From contig CBDFIY010000003.1 of NCBI GenBank assembly GCA_965248335.1, positions 744,001-808,000 of the forward strand: a stretch of 64,000 bases of DNA, given 5' to 3'. A program made the position numbers and the translations under genes. This DNA is from CAKMZU01 sp965248335 (GTDB taxonomy: Bacteria > Pseudomonadota > Gammaproteobacteria > Pseudomonadales > DT-91). Shown here piece after piece: positions 56,297-64,000 of the stretch (within the stretch, counting starts at the first letter, position 1; each line of letters starts with the position of its first letter). The notes below the pieces were generated by a model. It was not told the origin of the DNA. It was given only the letters and a program-made list of their open reading frames with translations, and did no database searches.

Positions 56297-58015
56297 ATGA
56301 AGCATCTAAAATCAAGCCTAAAAATTTCCTGTGCCCAATTAAGTACTTCTGGCATGAAACGCGTTAACGAAGATTCTATTGGTATTCGTATTCCAGAAGG
56401 GAGTGCGTTAACGCACAAAGGTGCCGTGGCGGTTATTGCTGATGGCGTTAGTGCGGCTGAAGCAGGGCAAGAAGCCAGCCAAGCCTGCGTACAGAATCTC
56501 TTGTACGATTATTATTGTACCCCTGATACATGGACTGTGCCTAAGTCAGTGCTTGCTGTGTTGAATGCACTCAATCGCTGGCTATACAGCCAAGGCAGCC
56601 ATCTACCTGATAGCGAGAAAGGCTATGTGACGACGTTATCCTTGGTGATCCTTAAATCCTCTTGGGCACATATTTTCCATATTGGTGACTCACGTATTTA
56701 TCGTTATCGAAAAGGTCAGCTCGAATGCTTAACTACAGATCATAGCAAACAAGTGGGCAAGACCACCTATCTGGCACGCGCCATGGGGCTTGATACGAAA
56801 ATTCAAATGGATTATCGCAAGGTAGAGCTGCAACGGGGTGACAGCTTTATTTTGACGACGGATGGCCTGCATGATTTTTTCCCCGATAAACTATGGCCAG
56901 AATTATTCGATAAAACCACCGATATGAATCGTGTTGTTGAGCAAATGTTCAGCGAGGCTTTATCACGAGGCAGTGATGATAATATGAGCTGCCAGATTTT
57001 AACGCTGGATGCAGTCGGCCAAGAAGGTATTGAAGAAACCTACAACAGTTTATCGGATTTACCCTTCCCTCCTATCTTACTGGAAGGGCAGCAACTGGAC
57101 GGATTGAAAGTCATCAAAACGCTTTATGAAAGTAATCGTAGCCAGTTGTACCTTGTCGAAGAAGAAGCCACTGCTAAAAAGTATGTGATGAAAACGCCTT
57201 CTGTTAATTTTGAAGACGACCCGGCTTATATTGAACGTTTTATTATGGAGTCCTGGTTGGGGCGAAAAATACGTCATAGCAAACTGGTGTCTGTTGTTAC
57301 CTTGCGTGAAAGGCCTTCGTGTTTGTATTACTTGATGGGTTATGTGGAGGGTATTACTCTTGAAGCGTGGATGAAAAAAACAGCGAACCCTTCGATCTCA
57401 TCCGTGGTTCGCATTGCACGACAAATTGCTAATGGCTTGCGTGCCATGCACAGGCAAGGGGTGACGCATCAAGATATCAAGCCGAGTAATATTATTATTA
57501 ATGAGCATGATCAGGTCACGATTATTGATTATGGCTCTTGTTCGATGGCTTCTATGTCAGAGTTGCCTGTGCCTTTTGAGCGAGAATTAGCATTGGGTAC
57601 GGCAAGTTATTCGGCACCAGAATGTCATTTGCGGCAGCGTGCCGATCGCCGCGCAGATGTTTTCTCTCTGGCTGTTGTGTTGTTCGAAATGCTGACAGGG
57701 AAGTTACCTTTTCACGGTAAACTTGATAGTATCGAAAAAGAAGCAGATTTAGTAAAATGCCTTTACCAGCCGGCTTTTGAATTAAATCAATATGTGCCGA
57801 GATGGTTTGATTTAACACTGAAAAAAGCATTAAATTTCGATCCAGATGCACGTTATCAAGATATGGAAGAATTCCTTTATGACTTAGAAAACCCAAACGC
57901 CGATTTGATTTCAAGCCGGCCATTACCTTTATCTCAAAGACACCCTTTACGCTTTTGGCAAACACTTACCCTGATACAACTTGTGGTGATTATTTGTTTA
58001 TTAGCCTTTTATTGA
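56297..58015 (+). CDS. Bifunctional PP2C phosphatase / Ser-Thr protein kinase
   Basis: A 572-residue fusion. The N-terminal PP2C domain (about residues 8-245) has ADGVSAAEAGQEAS, HIGDSRIYRYRKG, TTDGLHDFF and SDDNMSCQIL, with the metal-binding Asp residues in place. A eukaryotic-type kinase follows (about 270-535): catalytic loop HQDIKPSNIIIN near residue 390, the metal-binding motif as DYG instead of DFG, and SAPECHL as APE motif. A membrane segment (QTLTLIQLVVIICLLAFY) ends the protein, so the catalytic domains face the cytoplasm. Such proteins are often found with nitrate or carbon uptake genes; none is nearby here. A RIO kinase gene follows. Confidence 0.93.
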   Translation: MKHLKSSLKISCAQLSTSGMKRVNEDSIGIRIPEGSALTHKGAVAVIADGVSAAEAGQEASQACVQNLLYDYYCTPDTWTVPKSVLAVLNALNRWLYSQGSHLPDSEKGYVTTLSLVILKSSWAHIFHIGDSRIYRYRKGQLECLTTDHSKQVGKTTYLARAMGLDTKIQMDYRKVELQRGDSFILTTDGLHDFFPDKLWPELFDKTTDMNRVVEQMFSEALSRGSDDNMSCQILTLDAVGQEGIEETYNSLSDLPFPPILLEGQQLDGLKVIKTLYESNRSQLYLVEEEATAKKYVMKTPSVNFEDDPAYIERFIMESWLGRKIRHSKLVSVVTLRERPSCLYYLMGYVEGITLEAWMKKTANPSISSVVRIARQIANGLRAMHRQGVTHQDIKPSNIIINEHDQVTIIDYGSCSMASMSELPVPFERELALGTASYSAPECHLRQRADRRADVFSLAVVLFEMLTGKLPFHGKLDSIEKEADLVKCLYQPAFELNQYVPRWFDLTLKKALNFDPDARYQDMEEFLYDLENPNADLISSRPLPLSQRHPLRFWQTLTLIQLVVIICLLAFY

Positions 58016-58064
58016 CAATCAAATAAGACGATTGACACCTGACTGGACATGACGGAACAGACGG

Positions 58065-58922
58065 ATGAAAACACCAAAGCGCCTTCTCCCTCTTATTGAA
58101 GATGGCATTATCGATGAAGTTTTACAGCAATTAATGAGTGGTAAAGAGGCCACTGTGTTTACCGTCGCCGTGGGTGACGAAATTCGCTGTGCAAAGGTTT
58201 ACAAAGAGGCTGCGAAGCGAAGTTTTAAACAGGCGGTCCAATATCAAGAAGGCCGAAAAGTTCGTAATAGTCGTAGGCAGCGTGCGATGGAGAAAGGCTC
58301 TAAATTTGGACGGAAACAACAAGAGGAGGTTTGGCAAACCGCTGAGTATGATGCCCTGAATAAACTTTCTCGCGCGGGAGTGCGGGTGCCTGAGCCCTAC
58401 GGTTGCTTTGAAGGCGTGCTGGTTATGGAGCTGATCACAGGCGAAGATGGCGGTGTCGCTCCGCGTCTAAATGATGTTGCCTTGAGTCATGAGCAAGCCG
58501 TTCATGATCATGCGCTGATGATGAATTACATTAAAATGATGCTCCTCGAGGGTGTGGTTCATGGTGATTTGTCTGAGTTTAACGTGTTGGTGGATGAGCT
58601 TGGCCCTGTGATTATTGATTTACCGCAAGCGGTTGATGCGGCAGGTAATAATCACGCTCAATCTATGTTGGAGCGTGATGTGAAAAATATGACCGACTAT
58701 TACGGTCATTATGCCCCTGAACTTTTGCAGAGCCGATATGCCCAAGAGATGTGGGCGCATTATGAAGAAGGTACGCTGCATGTTGATACGGTGCTTACCG
58801 GTGATTTTGCAGAAGACAATCATGAGGCAGATGTCGATTCGGTGCTTGAAGAAATTAAAGCCATTCTTGCAGAGCAAAAAGCGAAAGAAGAAAGGCAAAA
58901 GGAGGACGATCAGGACGATTGA
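58065..58922 (+). CDS. RIO1-type atypical protein kinase
   Basis: A 285-residue protein kinase of the RIO family. The flexible P-loop is GKEATVFTVAVGDEIRCAKVYKEA in two pieces (Lys at about residue 46), the catalytic loop is VHGDLSEFNVLV and the metal-binding segment IIDLPQAVD. Loop residues between ATP site and hinge (RRQRAMEKGSKFGRK) are typical of RIO1. The C-terminus is highly acidic and Lys-rich. RIO proteins mature ribosomes in eukaryotes and archaea; the bacterial role is unknown. It lies 49 bases behind the phosphatase/kinase gene. Confidence 0.92.
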   Translation: MKTPKRLLPLIEDGIIDEVLQQLMSGKEATVFTVAVGDEIRCAKVYKEAAKRSFKQAVQYQEGRKVRNSRRQRAMEKGSKFGRKQQEEVWQTAEYDALNKLSRAGVRVPEPYGCFEGVLVMELITGEDGGVAPRLNDVALSHEQAVHDHALMMNYIKMMLLEGVVHGDLSEFNVLVDELGPVIIDLPQAVDAAGNNHAQSMLERDVKNMTDYYGHYAPELLQSRYAQEMWAHYEEGTLHVDTVLTGDFAEDNHEADVDSVLEEIKAILAEQKAKEERQKEDDQDD

Positions 58923-58970
58923 TTGAATAGCGATCACTCGGCATCTCCCTCCTTGGGAGATAGTTTATTC

Positions 58971-59357
58971 ATGAAAATAAGTCATTTAGATCATTTAGTG
59001 TTAACGGTGAGCGATATTGCTTCAACGGTTGCCTTTTATAGCCATATTTTAGGGGTGGAATGTATTGTTTTTGGTGAAAATAGAAAAGCACTCACCTTTG
59101 GGCAACAAAAAATCAATTTACATGAGAGGGGCAAAACGTTTGAGCCGAAAGCGGGCCATGTAAGAGTCGGCAGCGCTGATTTGTGCTTTATTTTAGATTC
59201 GCCTCTAGAGGCGGCGATAGAGGAACTAAAGCGCCAGCAAATCCCTATCATCGAAGGGCCCGTAAAACGCACAGGGGCATTAGGCGTGATTGAGTCTATT
59301 TACATTCGTGACCCTGACGGCAATTTGTTGGAATTGGCCAATTATGTCGCACTCTGA
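58971..59357 (+). CDS. VOC family protein (glyoxalase/bleomycin resistance type)
   Basis: 128 residues from the ATG at 58971 (MKISHLDHLVLTVSDI), which has a GGGAGA site upstream; a TTG 16 codons earlier is unlikely. Two beta-alpha-beta-beta-beta units are visible, with metal ligands probably the His in LDHLVL, the His in INLHERG and the Glu in GNLLELANY. Close relatives are annotated as virulence- or biofilm-linked VOC proteins without a known substrate. It is co-oriented with the RIO kinase gene. Confidence 0.9.
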   Translation: MKISHLDHLVLTVSDIASTVAFYSHILGVECIVFGENRKALTFGQQKINLHERGKTFEPKAGHVRVGSADLCFILDSPLEAAIEELKRQQIPIIEGPVKRTGALGVIESIYIRDPDGNLLELANYVAL

Positions 59358-59455
59358 GGGCTGGATGAAATGCCTGTATTTCTAATGTGCTGGAAGCGTA
59401 AGGGACTGTAACGCCCCTTATGCCGGTTAAGTAAATTTTAGGCTCGCAAATAAAT

Positions 59456-60253
59456 TCAAATAATACCGGGGATGATAACCTTGCGTTTTGTAGGATAATC
59501 TTCGAATTTATCTTTGTACCATTGGTGAGACTGAAAGGCACGCGGGATGAGGTTAGCCGCAGAAACACCGAGTACAAAAATAGCACCGAGAGACCAGGTG
59601 GCAATCGCAAAACCTAAAAATGACAACAGCTCTGTGAGGTAACTCGGGCAGCTTACATATTTAAACAGACCACCTTGCGGGATTCGGTAAACCTTCGTGC
59701 CATTGGCGACTTCTTCCTTGCTGCGAAGATTGCGGATAATATTATCTGAATGCAGATTCATTACATAGCCAAACGCATAAATCGACATACCTATAATAAA
59801 ACGCGGATCGGTAAACCAGCTATTGGTGAAGTGATCGCTTAACTGCGAAATAAAGACGGCATTCAAGTAACCGTGTAAAGTCGTGACAAACCAGCCGGCG
59901 AGGACAATCATGATGCTAAAGGTGCCTTTTTGGCCTTTGGCTACGCGCATGAGTAACGGAAAGATAAAGCCGCGATTGCCGTAATGAATCATCCAGATGG
60001 CGAGAAAGAATAAAGGCACAGCTTCAAACCGGTTTTCACCCTGAAAATAGAAGAAAATAAAACTGAGCGTTGCGGGTAGTTCCATTAAAAACCAACCTAA
60101 CCGAGGCGATAAACTAAATCCATAGCTGTCTGAGGCGAAGCGGCCATAAGGTGCTTTAACAAAAAATCCGCCGATAATAATTAGGGCAAGGTAGCCAAAG
60201 GCAACAATGAGTACATTGTGATAGAAATCCGGAGAGATGAGTTGATCGATCAT
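59456..60253 (-). CDS. 3-oxo-5-alpha-steroid 4-dehydrogenase-like membrane protein
   Basis: About 265 residues from the ATG at 60253 (MIDQLISPDF); an ATG eight codons earlier is possible. It has six or seven membrane segments and the C-terminal signature of the steroid 5-alpha-reductase family: NLHSDNIIRNLR, PQGGLFKYVSCPSYLTELL and AFQSHQWYKDKFEDYPTKRKVIIP. The conserved Tyr, Asn, His and Glu of the NADPH site are kept. Its substrate may be a steroid, sterol or unsaturated lipid. With the P450 and the KstD-like protein at 16-19 kb it is the third gene here with steroid-type chemistry. Confidence 0.85.
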   Translation of the reverse strand: MIDQLISPDFYHNVLIVAFGYLALIIIGGFFVKAPYGRFASDSYGFSLSPRLGWFLMELPATLSFIFFYFQGENRFEAVPLFFLAIWMIHYGNRGFIFPLLMRVAKGQKGTFSIMIVLAGWFVTTLHGYLNAVFISQLSDHFTNSWFTDPRFIIGMSIYAFGYVMNLHSDNIIRNLRSKEEVANGTKVYRIPQGGLFKYVSCPSYLTELLSFLGFAIATWSLGAIFVLGVSAANLIPRAFQSHQWYKDKFEDYPTKRKVIIPGII

Positions 60254-60515
60254 GCGTAAGCGTTTCCCTGTTATCATTTTTTATAGCGTGCACTATACAA
60301 AAAACGTCAGATGAGATCGCATACAGTTTGTTAATGTTGGGGTATTTGAGTAGCGGCAACGTGTGAAGTGCATGCCTTGCTAAAGTATTTCTTGTTTAAA
60401 TGAAGCTTCGAATATCTCAATCTGAAAAGGAAACCCTTTATTTTATAGGTGGGCGGGATAGGCCTTACTATCACTCAAAAGCAGGGTGTCACCCACTTTA
60501 CTGAACAAGAGATTA

Positions 60516-60550
60516 TATACCGATCACCCTTGCATCTTCAAGGGAGATAT
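60516..60550 (-). repeat. ERIC-like remnant, copy F (tips only)
   Basis: The left tip TATACCGATCACCCTT is joined directly to the right outer arm GCATCTTCAAGGGAGATATA. The whole core is missing, as after deletion between the two arms of the palindrome. It lies in the 366-base gap between the 5-alpha-reductase-like gene and the phosphodiesterase gene; I see no other gene in that gap. Confidence 0.65.
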
Positions 60551-60643
60551 AGGCTGATAAGGAAAGACGCCGTAGATGTTGTGCAAGTGTCCTTGAAAAA
60601 CGTTGATGAATGACAAGGGCACTGGCTGTAATGTTAAAAGGGT

Positions 60644-62740
60644 TTACGGGGTCAGCAAGCCGTTCCAAGTTGTGTCGTCAATGGTTTTTGGGTAACCGCT
60701 ATCGGATTTATCCTCAGTAATGCTGTAGCGAATATACTTTTTATTTTTGAGAAAGAAATAAGCAGTTGAATCATTCCATTTAACGGCGGAAGTAATATCT
60801 TGTATGTAGTTTCCAAGCCCTGGCCAGTTGCCATCAGTGATTTTAGCGGGGTAGTTATCGCCGATTTTGTTATCGTTAAAACCGAAGCGTAAATAGAAGC
60901 CGTCGCTAGTAAAGAAGTAAACGTAATCAGCTTTCCAGCGTAATGTGGCGACGATTTTCTTGTCGTAGCTTTCAAGTCCCGGCCAGTTTCCTTTTATAGG
61001 CTTGGGATAGCCATCATGTGCCTCATCTTTATTGATGTCGTAACTAATATAATTTCCATCGGATAGAAAGAAATAAGAGGTATCTTCATCATAGGTGAAG
61101 CTTGCCACGATGAGTGATTTGTATGCCTCAAGTCCAGGCCAAGTATAATCATCTGTGGCTTTTGGGTAACCGTCAGAAGCTTTATCAGTATCGGTATTGT
61201 AACGCACATACTTTTCATCACTGCGAAAGAAGTACGCAGGGTTAGTTCCCCACGTGAGGGCTGCTGTAATGTCAAGGTGCTGAGCTCTATAGGCAACAGG
61301 GTTATCATTAAGAGCAACCACGTAATCACTTAATGGTTCCTGCTGTCGTACGGTATCTGTCCATTGTTGCTGGTTGGCAGTTACTGTATCAATGAGTTTC
61401 CCATTTTTATAAATTTCCACATTTTTTGTGCTTCCGCTACGCCATGCGAGCGTTGCTTGACTGCTTGGCATGAGCTTTCGAATGCCAATTTCACCAAATA
61501 AAGAGGGGCCGTCGAGCTTCCATTCTTTTTGAGTGGGGATATCTAAATAACTCAAAATAGTAGGAACAAGTGATGCCTGTGATGCATAACCGTAAAGCCC
61601 TTCGAAATCATTGATGCTGGGTGTGGCAGTTGTTAAAAACTCGTCATTAAGATTTTTGTTGGTGGCGATAAAGACTGTTTTTTGGCTTGTTGTTTGGCTG
61701 CCATGGCCATATCCAGACGCTTCTCTCCCGTGATCGGTGGTAACGAGAACGAGCCACTCTTGCTGTGAGCTTGATTGCGCCGTATCGATGGCGTCAAGTA
61801 TTCTACCGAGCTGGCGGTCGGCTGTTGTCACGCTGTTGTTGTATGACCCACCAAACCCATCAGCGTGACCAACATGATCGGGGTCATCAAGGTGAATGAA
61901 AATGAAATCTGTACCTTTATTAATTTCTTCGATGGCCGCATTTGTCACAGCTTCATCATTAATGCCATTTTCTATGCGATCAACAACCGTTACATCATTT
62001 TTGAAATATGTTTTATTGGGTGTATCCCAGTGTTGGATCGAAGCTTGTTTTAAGTTGGCGTTATGGTCATGTAAGCGTTTAAAGATGCTTGGGTAATCGG
62101 TGCTGGCCAATCCCGAGCCATTGGATGTAATTTTGTGTTTGTTGGCCCAGACTCCGGTTAAAATGGTTGCCCAGCCAGGGCCGCTGGAAGTCGCTTGTTG
62201 ACTGCCATAGCCATTGATTCCGCCTGTGTATGCTTTTTTGAGTGTGAGCCGATCAAAGTTGGGTGTTGTTAAGGCGAGTATTTTTTCATATTGAAGGCCA
62301 TCTATGCCGATAAGTATGGCTTTTTTAATGGCAGGTTTTTCTGCTTCATTGATGGTCAATATGATTTTTTTCTCAAGAGATGTGGCGCCTTCTTTTTCTG
62401 CGCGAAAAGTAAATTCTACATCACCGCTGTCATGTGTATAGTTTGAAAAGTCTTCGATTTTTCCTTTGCCATCAAAAATTTCAAGGTTACCATTTTTATC
62501 AACCTTTACTTGGTTAAGCGCCGCTCTAAGGGCTTCGATAGAGTAATTGCCACTGGCGGTAGAGTCCGAAGAGAGTAACGGTGGAGAGTTCGAGAATAGA
62601 GTAAAGCCCGAAGAAAGTAACGGTAGACCTGAGAATGTAGTAGAGCCTGAAGAAAATAACGGTGGGCCAGAAAATGTAGTAGAGCCTGATGAGAGTAACG
62701 GTGGGCTCGAACGGAACGCCTCGAAACCGGCAATTTTTGA
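60644..62740 (-). pseudogene. Phosphodiesterase/nucleotide pyrophosphatase-like protein with hemopexin repeats, 5' end missing
   Basis: The frame is open from 62740, after a TGA, to 60644, but its first usable start is TTG at 62359. The part before that start still looks coding (GNYSIEALRAALNQVKVDK, VEFTFRAEKEGATSLEKK) and resembles an Ig-like strand domain. An alkaline phosphatase superfamily domain follows: ILIGIDGLQYEK, SSGPGWATILTGVWANKH, HLDDPDHVGHADGFGG and VTTDHGREA. Four hemopexin-type blades close the chain, each with YFF.SD..Y.RY...DK..DGYP and a WPGL ending. No signal peptide is encoded, which is unexpected for such an ectoenzyme, so the gene is probably truncated at its 5' end. 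Confidence 0.7.
62568..62729 (-). repeat. Tandem repeat of 39-42 bp units (four copies)
   Basis: Units start at 62568, 62610, 62649 and 62688 with spacing 42, 39 and 39. Each begins GAAGARARTAACGG or GATGAGAGTAACGG on the plus strand. All steps are multiples of three, so reading frames stay open on both strands. On the minus strand it lies at the 5' end of the phosphodiesterase frame and gives a Ser/Pro/Thr-rich stretch. On the plus strand it gives an acidic 13-residue repeat (EENNGGPENVVEP). Confidence 0.85.
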
Positions 62741-62780
62741 TCAAGCTACTTTTAATGAATCTACATGGGAATAATCAAGG

Positions 62781-63917
62781 ATGACACTAAGAATACTGGA
62801 CACAAAAGCTGCTCTAGCAACGGCTCTACTTACAGTTATCACATGGCCGGCATTTGCAACTCCCTCTACAGCGCTCAATATTTTTTTGGCTGGTGATATC
62901 ATTAAAGCAAGTGAAATGAACCAAAATTTCGATCACTTAGTTAACTTGGTTGAAGCTGTAAGCTTAACGCAGGGCCTTCAGGGTGAGCGGGGTCTTCAAG
63001 GGCTTCAGGGTTCTCAAGGAGAGCGGGGTCTTCAAGGGGCTCAGGGTTCTCAGGGGGCGCTGGGCCTTCAAGGTCAGCAGGGTCTTCGTGGTGAACGGGG
63101 TTTTCAAGGGCTTCAGGGTTCTCAAGGAGAGCGGGGCTCTAAAGGGGAACAAGGTTCTCAGGGAGAGCGGGGTCTTCAAGGGGCTCAGGGTTCTCAGGGG
63201 GCGCTGGGCCTTCAAGGTCAGCAGGGTCTTCGTGGTGAACGGGGTTTTCAAGGGCTTCAGGGTTCTCAAGGAGAGCGGGGCTCTAAAGGGGAACAAGGTT
63301 CTCAGGGAGAGCGGGGTCTTCAAGGGGCTCAGGGTTCTCAGGGGGAGCAGGGCTTTCAGGGAGAGCGGGGTTCTCAAGGGCTTCAGGGTTCTCAGGGGGC
63401 GCTGGGCCTTCAAGGTCAGCAGGGTCTTCGTGGTGAGCGGGGCTTTCAGGGTTCTCAAGGGCTTCAGGGTTCTCAGGGGGAGCAGGGCTTTCAGGGGGAG
63501 CGGGGTCTCCAAGGGCAGCAAGGTTCTCAGGGAGAGCGGGGCTTTCAGGGTGAACAGGGACCACAAGGTAAAAATGCCCTGATTAATTATGTGCCTGTTG
63601 TAATCCTTGTGGATAAATCAACTATTCCACCCTTCCCCGATGAGTTAAGTGTTAGTTGCTATTTTCAGGCAGTTTGTCCTGTCGTTCAGTGGAATGGAGT
63701 TACCTATTGGGCATTAGATTATGATGACAACCGTTTTTCTTTTCAAATTATTGGGTTTGACTCTACCGGTCAGATTGTTTCATCCACAATAAAATACGGT
63801 GCCCGATACTTGGAAGACATTCGCGTTGATATAGAAAATCAGCTAATTATTTTTACTGGACAGGGCGGGGAAACAGTGTCCATGGGTTATACGGTGCCAT
63901 GGTTATTAACCCCGTAA
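62781..63917 (+). CDS. Secreted collagen-like Gly-X-Y repeat protein
   Basis: A 378-residue protein. A signal peptide covers residues 1-26 (cleavage likely after PAFA). Residues 36-60 (FLAGDIIKASEMNQNFDHLV) match a short trimerising lead-in seen in phage-tail-like and surface proteins. Residues 65-263 form about 66 uninterrupted Gly-X-Y triplets, unusually rich in Gln at Y and poor in Pro (SQG, LQG, ERG). The C-terminal domain (264-378) is beta-rich with two Cys (SCYFQAVC) and probably forms a globular tip. It is probably a trimeric fibre at the cell surface. No anchor segment is visible. Confidence 0.88.
   Translation: MTLRILDTKAALATALLTVITWPAFATPSTALNIFLAGDIIKASEMNQNFDHLVNLVEAVSLTQGLQGERGLQGLQGSQGERGLQGAQGSQGALGLQGQQGLRGERGFQGLQGSQGERGSKGEQGSQGERGLQGAQGSQGALGLQGQQGLRGERGFQGLQGSQGERGSKGEQGSQGERGLQGAQGSQGEQGFQGERGSQGLQGSQGALGLQGQQGLRGERGFQGSQGLQGSQGEQGFQGERGLQGQQGSQGERGFQGEQGPQGKNALINYVPVVILVDKSTIPPFPDELSVSCYFQAVCPVVQWNGVTYWALDYDDNRFSFQIIGFDSTGQIVSSTIKYGARYLEDIRVDIENQLIIFTGQGGETVSMGYTVPWLLTP
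63021..63308 (+). repeat. 144-bp tandem duplication in the collagen-like gene
   Basis: Two nearly perfect 144-bp units (starting at 63021 and 63165, each beginning GAGCGGGGTCTTCAAGGGG) follow each other, and a third begins at 63309 and diverges after about 35 bases. Each encodes 48 residues, that is 16 Gly-X-Y triplets. The near identity at the DNA level shows recent copying. Confidence 0.9.
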
Positions 63918-64000
63918 AATCTATGTAGCAAAGATAACCTTTCCACCGTTTCTAGGCAGCAGCTTACCTAGGCCTCCCTTGCTCAGGTATTTTATTTGTC

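Noticed and set aside
62547..62774. A plus-strand frame with acidic 13-residue repeats before the collagen-like gene
   Set aside because: It starts with TTG, has no ribosome binding site, and lies antisense to a stretch that reads like a real protein domain on the minus strand; it is kept only as part of the repeat observation.
63021..63308. CRISPR array considered for the regularly repeated DNA
   Set aside because: The units are contiguous coding triplet repeats of 144 bp without spacers, and no cas genes are present.
62964..63566. A 200-codon open frame on the minus strand inside the collagen-like gene
   Set aside because: It is open only because the sense strand repeats Gly-X-Y codons; it consists of monotonous Leu/Pro/Arg repeats and has no start signal.

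Overview
The window is a 64 kb piece of a moderately AT-rich gammaproteobacterial chromosome. Three gene orders point to a lineage outside Enterobacterales, close to the Pseudomonadales/Oceanospirillales/Cellvibrionales group: trpF-trpB-trpA-accD-folC-SPOR-cvpA-purF-metZ; alaS-lysC-csrA followed by tRNA-Ser and tRNA-Arg; and rpsF-rpsR-DUF2232-rplI-dnaB. I cannot name a species.

Layout. 1-2401: end of an acyl-CoA dehydrogenase gene, a DUF3094 gene and a type II NADH dehydrogenase. 2731-11450: tryptophan, malonyl-CoA, folate, purine and methionine biosynthesis. 11530-15453: MoxR/DUF58/TgpA-type transglutaminase set. 15508-21927: SYLF lipoprotein, cytochrome P450, KstD-like flavoprotein, DUF1145 protein and a large unknown protein. 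22038-29212: UbiB/ABC1 kinase, Trm112, HIT, alaS, lysC, csrA, tRNA-Ser. 29294-32526: lineage-specific secreted proteins, a VOC gene broken by an ISAzo13-type element, three tRNA-Arg genes. 32549-36701 (minus strand): CYTH, dnaB, rplI, DUF2232, rpsR, rpsF. 37821-42845: xseA, guaB, guaA, tadA. 43053-45384: a frameshifted alpha/beta hydrolase, a DksA-type zinc finger protein and a GNAT protein. 45922-49205: ahpC, ahpF and oxyR with a good OxyR operator. 49322-56196: an alpha-oxoamine synthase followed by an insertion island with three different insertion sequences, two of which hit a GST gene. 56297-60253: PP2C/protein kinase fusion, RIO-type kinase, VOC protein, steroid 5-alpha-reductase-like protein. 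60644-63917: a phosphodiesterase-hemopexin fusion without a start, opposite a collagen-like secreted protein.

The most notable signals are these. (1) Six copies of a palindromic element of about 128 bp closely resemble the ERIC repeat of enterobacteria; one supplies the last 40 codons of a gene and one has collapsed to its two tips. (2) Three unrelated transposase genes each change to the -1 frame exactly at an in-frame A_AAA_AAR heptamer. (3) One of these is a DUF4338 (DruA-type) domain fused to an ISAs1-type transposase. (4) Four insertion sequences have resolvable ends and target duplications, so the interrupted VOC and GST genes can be rebuilt in frame. (5) Several eukaryote-like or surface-type proteins (hemopexin propeller, collagen-like repeats, eukaryotic-type kinases, small secreted proteins with Pro-Leu-Leu type tails) suggest, but do not prove, life with a host or on surfaces.

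The core genes look ordinary and intact. The accessory material is concentrated at 26-32 kb, 37 kb, 43-45 kb, 50-56 kb and 60-64 kb.
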